A stretch of DNA of 64,000 nucleotides from Tiliqua scincoides (Eukaryota; Chordata; Lepidosauria; Squamata; Scincidae): contig NC_089822.1 of NCBI RefSeq assembly GCF_035046505.1, positions 116,391,307 through 116,455,306 of the forward strand, read 5' to 3'. Under the pieces are notes generated by a model. It was given only the letters and a program-made list of their open reading frames with translations. It did no database searches and was not told the origin of the DNA. Position 1 is the first letter of the stretch. The number at the start of each line of letters is the position of its first letter. The translations under genes and the position numbers were made by a program. Shown here piece after piece: positions 59,200-64,000 of this stretch.

Positions 59200-61720
59200 C
59201 AGAGGAACTCTTTCCCCACGTGTTTCCCACGTGTTTCACGGCTGGAACGACCTCGATTGGAATGCAAGCCCTGACACTCCACTCTACACTCATGCCCCCC
59301 CCCCCCCCCCCGCAGCCTACTCCTGTCCGGCCATCGACCAAGTTCTCCAAACTGCCGAATGCGACACTTGCTCGCCTGTCAGGGGCACAACAGCCTCGTA
59401 CAGCCACAGTCCCCTCCCCCCGCCGCTTTGCACACTCAGCACACGTGGCCCGCGCCAGGCTCAGTAGCTGCAACAAGGCATCTGGTTCCCATCAGAAGCC
59501 TCGGGAGTGTTGAGTTTCAGTGGTTTCTGGGCGTTCGCGGTGCCAGGCAGCATCCTGGCCGGCCAGCCAGCCAGCCAGCCTCCCCGTTCCTTTCCCTTCC
59601 CTTCCCTGGATCCCAGACTGCGCTGGGATGGGACGGGACGGTGCTAGCCTTCCCCATTCTTCGGAGCCCCCTCCTCCGAGTCCCGCTGTTTATGACTCAT
59701 CGGGAGCGAATGAATGGCAGACGAAGCAACCCAGGGGAGGGGAGGGGAGGGGAGACCGGACAGAGCCTGGGAGGATGAGGCTGGTGGAGGGGAGAGGGGA
59801 AGAGTTGTCGTCCAAGGGCCAGCCACGGAACCTGGGCTGCCACCCTGCCTCCACGCCTGTTCTTGCCCCCCTTCCCTCCTTGTCTCTGCGACCCAGCCCG
59901 TCGCCCAGCTCTCTCCATCTTCCTCCGCCACCCATGGGGCGTCCATCATCTCTCATCTCCTGGCTCCCGTTGCCATGACGACGTGCCCTGGCTGGTGTAG
60001 CGACAGCGGCGGCGGCAGCCTGTGTAGGGGTGGGTGAGGGGAGATACTTGCAGCCCGCGGCGGGGAGAGGCCGCGGGAAGGTTATGGGTGGCGAGAAGCG
60101 CGAGCAGCACCTGTTCGTAGGTGCATCGTGGGTGCAAGCCGGTTTCCACGCGCACAAATAACAGTGTCGTTTCGTTCGCATCATCCCTTTGGGTGTTTTC
60201 GCGCTAGGGGGCGCATGATGCACGCGGCAACGTAGCCAAGGGCTGGGAAAGAGCAGTGGGTCATCATCAGGGGTGTAATTGCGAACCTCTGGACCGGGGA
60301 ACAGACGCTGGTTTTCATCCACCAGCTTTTCACCCAGGCAGGGGACTGTCCGCGTTCAGTCTTCCTCCTTCCCCCCCAGAGAGGGACCCAGGCGTTCTGG
60401 CGGGGAGAGGTGGGCTCATGACCATGTGATCGTCTGCGCGCAAATTAGCCATCGCCTCGTCCACTCGCTCTGCGAGTGTTGCCTTCCTAGCCCCTCTCCG
60501 GCGAGCGGAGAAGGCTGCGCGCGAGACAGTTCCTTGTAAGGAGAAGCGCACATCCCCGCACAAAACCAATGGGGAAGAGAGGAGAGGGTGTGTGCGGGGC
60601 GTCCCTCGCGTGCTTAGCCAGGGAGTTTTCAGCCGGGTTGCCTCCCTGTACCCACAAATTCTCATTCCCTCCATCCAGGTCGTAGGACCAGCAGAAGAAG
60701 CCCAGCCCGTGTGGGAGAAGGGAAAAAAAGAGCCTTTGCAAAGAAACACCCCGAGTCTTAAGCTGGCCCCTGCTTAGGGTCCGGATGAATGAGTGAGTGC
60801 CCGGGCGGTACCATTTCAGAGGCGGGGGGGTGCGCGCGCATGCGAGTTCGGGAGAAAGAGAAAGCTTTTTTCGCTCCGAGGTGAAGCTAGGAGCGGGTGC
60901 TTAGCCGAAAAGTAATCGGCAGGGAGAGGTTTCAGGGGCCGGTCGGGGAAGGCGGCGGAGGCGTTGTCTTTCTCGACCCCCGAGCCCTTCTCCCCCGTGA
61001 CTTCAATGGTTCTGGCCGCGTTTAAAGGGCTCGGACCGACCGGGGCGGGAGCAGACGCCGAGCGATAGCGGCGGCTGGAGACGGAGGCAGGGAGATCGCA
61101 GCAGAGGCAGCAGGTAGAGGCGGAGTTGGTGGCGGCTGGGAAGGGGGTCTGGGAGCGAAGGCGGGGAGAGGGCGTCGCGCACCCCTCTTGGCAGGGGCGT
61201 TCCAAGGAAAGTCGGGGTTGCCCGTAGGGAAACGGGCGGTCTGTGGGGCTGGAGACCTGCTCCCTCCCCCGCCGGTCTTTGCTAGGCAGAATGGGGGCGC
61301 CTCTGAAGCAGACGCCCATCTGTTGCCCCCCATTCTCGCCTCTCCCCCATCCTTTGTGAAGCCCCCGATCACGGAGGCTTTCAGCCTCCCTTTGGACTGG
61401 GGAGGAGGGCTTGGTTGCAAGGGGGCCGTCACAGGAAGGAGACGGGCCGGGGGCGGGCGGCCGTCCAGGCGAACAGGTAAGGAGGCATTCGGGAGAATGC
61501 GAAGCAGGAGCAAAATTTCCCGTTTGGAGATGACAGCAGGCGGGCGGCGGCGGAGGAGATCAACTCTTTCCTTCCCACAATGGCTTGGCTCCTTATCCTG
61601 GGTGAACCCAACCTGGGGTGGAGAAGGCTGGCTAACGCCCATCGTGCTCAGCCGGGATCGATCAGTTTGACAGGAGGGGCTGAGTAGATGGGGTGTCTGT
61701 GCTGTCGCCCCCCATCCTGT
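59200..61720 (+). promoter_or_regulatory. CpG-rich island, candidate PLXNA3 promoter and noncoding first exon
   Basis: A long CpG-dense block with GC boxes. A near-consensus donor (GCGAACAG|gtaagg at 61476/61477) and a second (GGCAGCAG|gtagag near 61111) could end a 5' UTR exon. Mammalian order places PLXNA3 downstream of FAM50A on the same strand, but no plexin coding exon is visible. A C16-type run lies near 59297-59312. The strand is an inference. Confidence 0.5.
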
Positions 61721-64000
61721 CATTGTGCATGATCTGTCAGTGGGTGCATTTGTTTGTCTGCAACTGGCTCTTTGCTTTCAAAAAGCATCTTCTTTTACAA
61801 GGAATTTTCAACCCCACCGCTTAGAGGGGCTGGGAGCCTGAATCTCCCTTGCTGTGTTGCTGTCGTGGCTGTGTGGGGTCTGGGGAGCAGGACCCCAGCA
61901 CACGGAGAGGAAGGGTCTCTTCCTCTGGGAATTGGGTCATCCTGATTGATGGCGATGTGCTCTGGAAGGGAGGAATTCTAGGTTCTGTTCTTACCTCGAA
62001 CCGAGTGTACTGCTAACAGCATTGTCTTATTTCATTCATTCCTACACTAGCTCTGCAAATTGGATCAGATTATTCCCATTTTAAAGACTGACAAAACTGA
62101 GTCCCAGATTGCCCCCACTGACTTCATGGCTGCGATGTGTCAAAGCTATATCTGATGGACCACACCAAAATGGATGTCTAACAGGTTGGTCTCTTTATTA
62201 GTGGGAACATTTGTGGTTGCCTCCTGCATGCTCTCCTCTCCAGTGAGTGCATTTGGGATCTTGATGTATCTGGTCTTGTGGGAAACAGCAATGGCTGCTG
62301 TTTTACCTAGTCCTTAGCAGTGCTTCTTCCAGGCCTTTCTGGGAGGGGTCTGGTTATAATTCACATCTGCTTTGGAGGGGCAAGCAACAAAAAACATGAA
62401 GGGTAGAGCTTGGTCTGTGGGACGGGAGATGTTTGCTATGTGGCCGGTGTTGTAGACTTTGGACTGTGTTGGGAAAGAGTAGCATTCTATGAAGCAAAGG
62501 GGGAAATGGATTATGTGAGAATCTGCAAAATGTGCCATGTGAGTGGAAAGGGGAAATCCACAGATGGGCTGGTTGGGAAGGAGAAGTGTTGGAAAATTTG
62601 AGGTTGTGATGGTGGTGTGTTCTGATATTGTCATTTTTAAGGAGCTGTTGAGGGCCACCACACTAGGTGTGGAAGATTCAGTGTCTTAGTGTGATGGAGA
62701 ACGATAGGAAGGCGATTGGAAGCTATTGGCAGGTGTCTGTGTAATATTGCAGACCATAGGATTGTATGTGCGTGGATGTTCTGATTTAGCTCTGGGGTGG
62801 GAGCAAAGTTGCTGGGCAGCTTGAAACACCCCTCTTTCTCCCCCTCACTGCATAGATAACCACAAAACAGACTCCTCTGCCCACATGCAGTTTCTTTCAC
62901 TTATTTTTAAATATGGTCTATAGTTCAGTGGTAGACCACAAACTTTACATGAAGAATGTCCAAGGTACAGTCCCTGACATGTCTAGTTAGATGATCTTGG
63001 GTAGCAAGACTGGGTATGAGACCTCTGCCAAGATATCAGATCTTGGACAGTTGCTACTAGTCAGGGAACAGACAAAGCTAGGGTAGGAAGACTGTGCTCT
63101 GACTGACCTTGTTTGTTTCATGAGCCATGCAAGCTAGGGGGCATGGGGTGGGATGCGTGTACATACATGCATGCAGCTGGCTGGCTACGGAAGGTGTCAT
63201 TTTGGACAAGAAATTCAAAATAGTATGGGAAGCTGCAGGGCCCAGTTGGAAACATTTTTTGGCGGGGCCCCAGGTTCACAGCCAAAGTCCATAGAATCAT
63301 GGAGATATAAATAAAATTTATAATAGACTTTATGGTAGAATGGAAAGGAATCAAAGTGTGTGCTTAAAAAGTACATGTGAGTTAATGGACCAAATGGATC
63401 AAAGCATATTTTAATCTCAAATTGCCTATGAGTAAGACTACAAGTAAATAAACAAAATGTACTGATTACCTTTGAAAAGTATTTAGTTACTAAACCTAAC
63501 TGTTTTACAGCCCAATCCTATCCAGCTTTCCAGCACCGGTGCAACCACAATGCAGCCCCGGGGTAAGGGAACAAATGTTCCCATATCTTAAGGAGGCCTC
63601 TGTGACTGCATCCCCAACACAGGAAGCAGTGCAGACCCCATAGGCACAGCAGCACCGGCACTGGAAAATTGGATAGGATTGGGCCCTTAGTGACTGTGAA
63701 ATGATTTAGTAAAAATATTAATTTTATTTTTTAGTTTTACCCTAGTTTGGGGGGCCCTTAGGCAGGGAGCCCAATCAGGAGCAATTGGTCCAACTGGTTT
63801 AAAGCTGGCCCTGGGGAGCTGGGCTGGAGGGTGGTGTATTACCACAGAATAGATGTGGGTCTGGAGTATGGGTATGCATGAGTGTGTGTGTGTATATATC
63901 CTGTATTTTTTGAGGTCATATTTTTCTCTATACATATATGATATGACAGGGATTCATGTCCATGTCAATTAGGATGCTGGAGGGGGGAGAACCAGAAAGC
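61720..64000. other. Sequence downstream of the CpG island, no exon supported
   Basis: AT-rich and resembling a first intron. It holds one GGGCCCAATCC MITE and a GT/TA microsatellite near 63880-63900. I found no coding exon or RNA gene. Confidence 0.5.
63508..63686. mobile_element. GGGCCCAATCC foldback MITE, copy 6
   Basis: It starts CAGCCCAATCCTATCCAGCT and ends AATTGGATAGGATTGGGCCC. TTA stands just outside both ends, a possible 3-bp target duplication as in PIF/Harbinger elements. Confidence 0.8.

Noticed and set aside
59500-61723. Large ORFs (up to 233 codons) in the 59-62 kb CpG island
   Set aside because: Same reasoning: open frames on both strands, no domain, no conserved start. A plexin sema domain is not among them.

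Overview
This is a vertebrate nuclear genomic window, most likely from a squamate reptile. The host genes are spliced with canonical GT-AG introns. The repeats are of lizard type: CR1 LINE 3' ends finishing in a TTCTTATG-like tail, an L1 3' end, a tRNA-derived SINE resembling the Sauria family, and many non-autonomous hAT, Tigger-like and foldback DNA transposons. The species was not identified.

Three host genes lie head to tail on the + strand in the order ATP6AP1, GDI1, FAM50A, which is the order I know from mammalian Xq28. (1) 230-4650: the last five coding exons of ATP6AP1 (V-ATPase accessory subunit Ac45), with stop codon and 3' UTR. (2) About 9950-27635: GDI1 (Rab GDP-dissociation inhibitor alpha), with a CpG-rich 5' region, 11 coding exons giving 447 codons, and a long 3' UTR. 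(3) About 29920-46520: FAM50A (XAP5 family), with a CpG-rich 5' region, a probable noncoding leader exon, 13 coding exons giving 337 codons, and a short 3' UTR. All exon phases join without a break, and residues known to matter in GDI1 and FAM50A are present.

From 46.5 to 59.1 kb there is no host gene I can support, only repeats. At 59.2-61.7 kb there is a strong CpG-rich island with a good splice donor. By mammalian gene order it could be the 5' end of PLXNA3, but no plexin coding exon lies in the window.

The repeat landscape is the most informative non-genic part. It includes hAT elements with 8-bp target duplications (some perfect), two hAT elements sharing one target site, a family of six foldback MITEs, CR1 copies including one with a 32-bp micro-inversion and one whose reverse transcriptase C-terminus is in frame with FAM50A exon 8 through the intron, and a near-identical 162-bp duplication. 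I found no prokaryote-like system, no CRISPR array and no retrovirus-like element. The genes have unrelated jobs (V-ATPase assembly, Rab recycling, spliceosome-linked nuclear function), so this is conserved synteny and not an operon.
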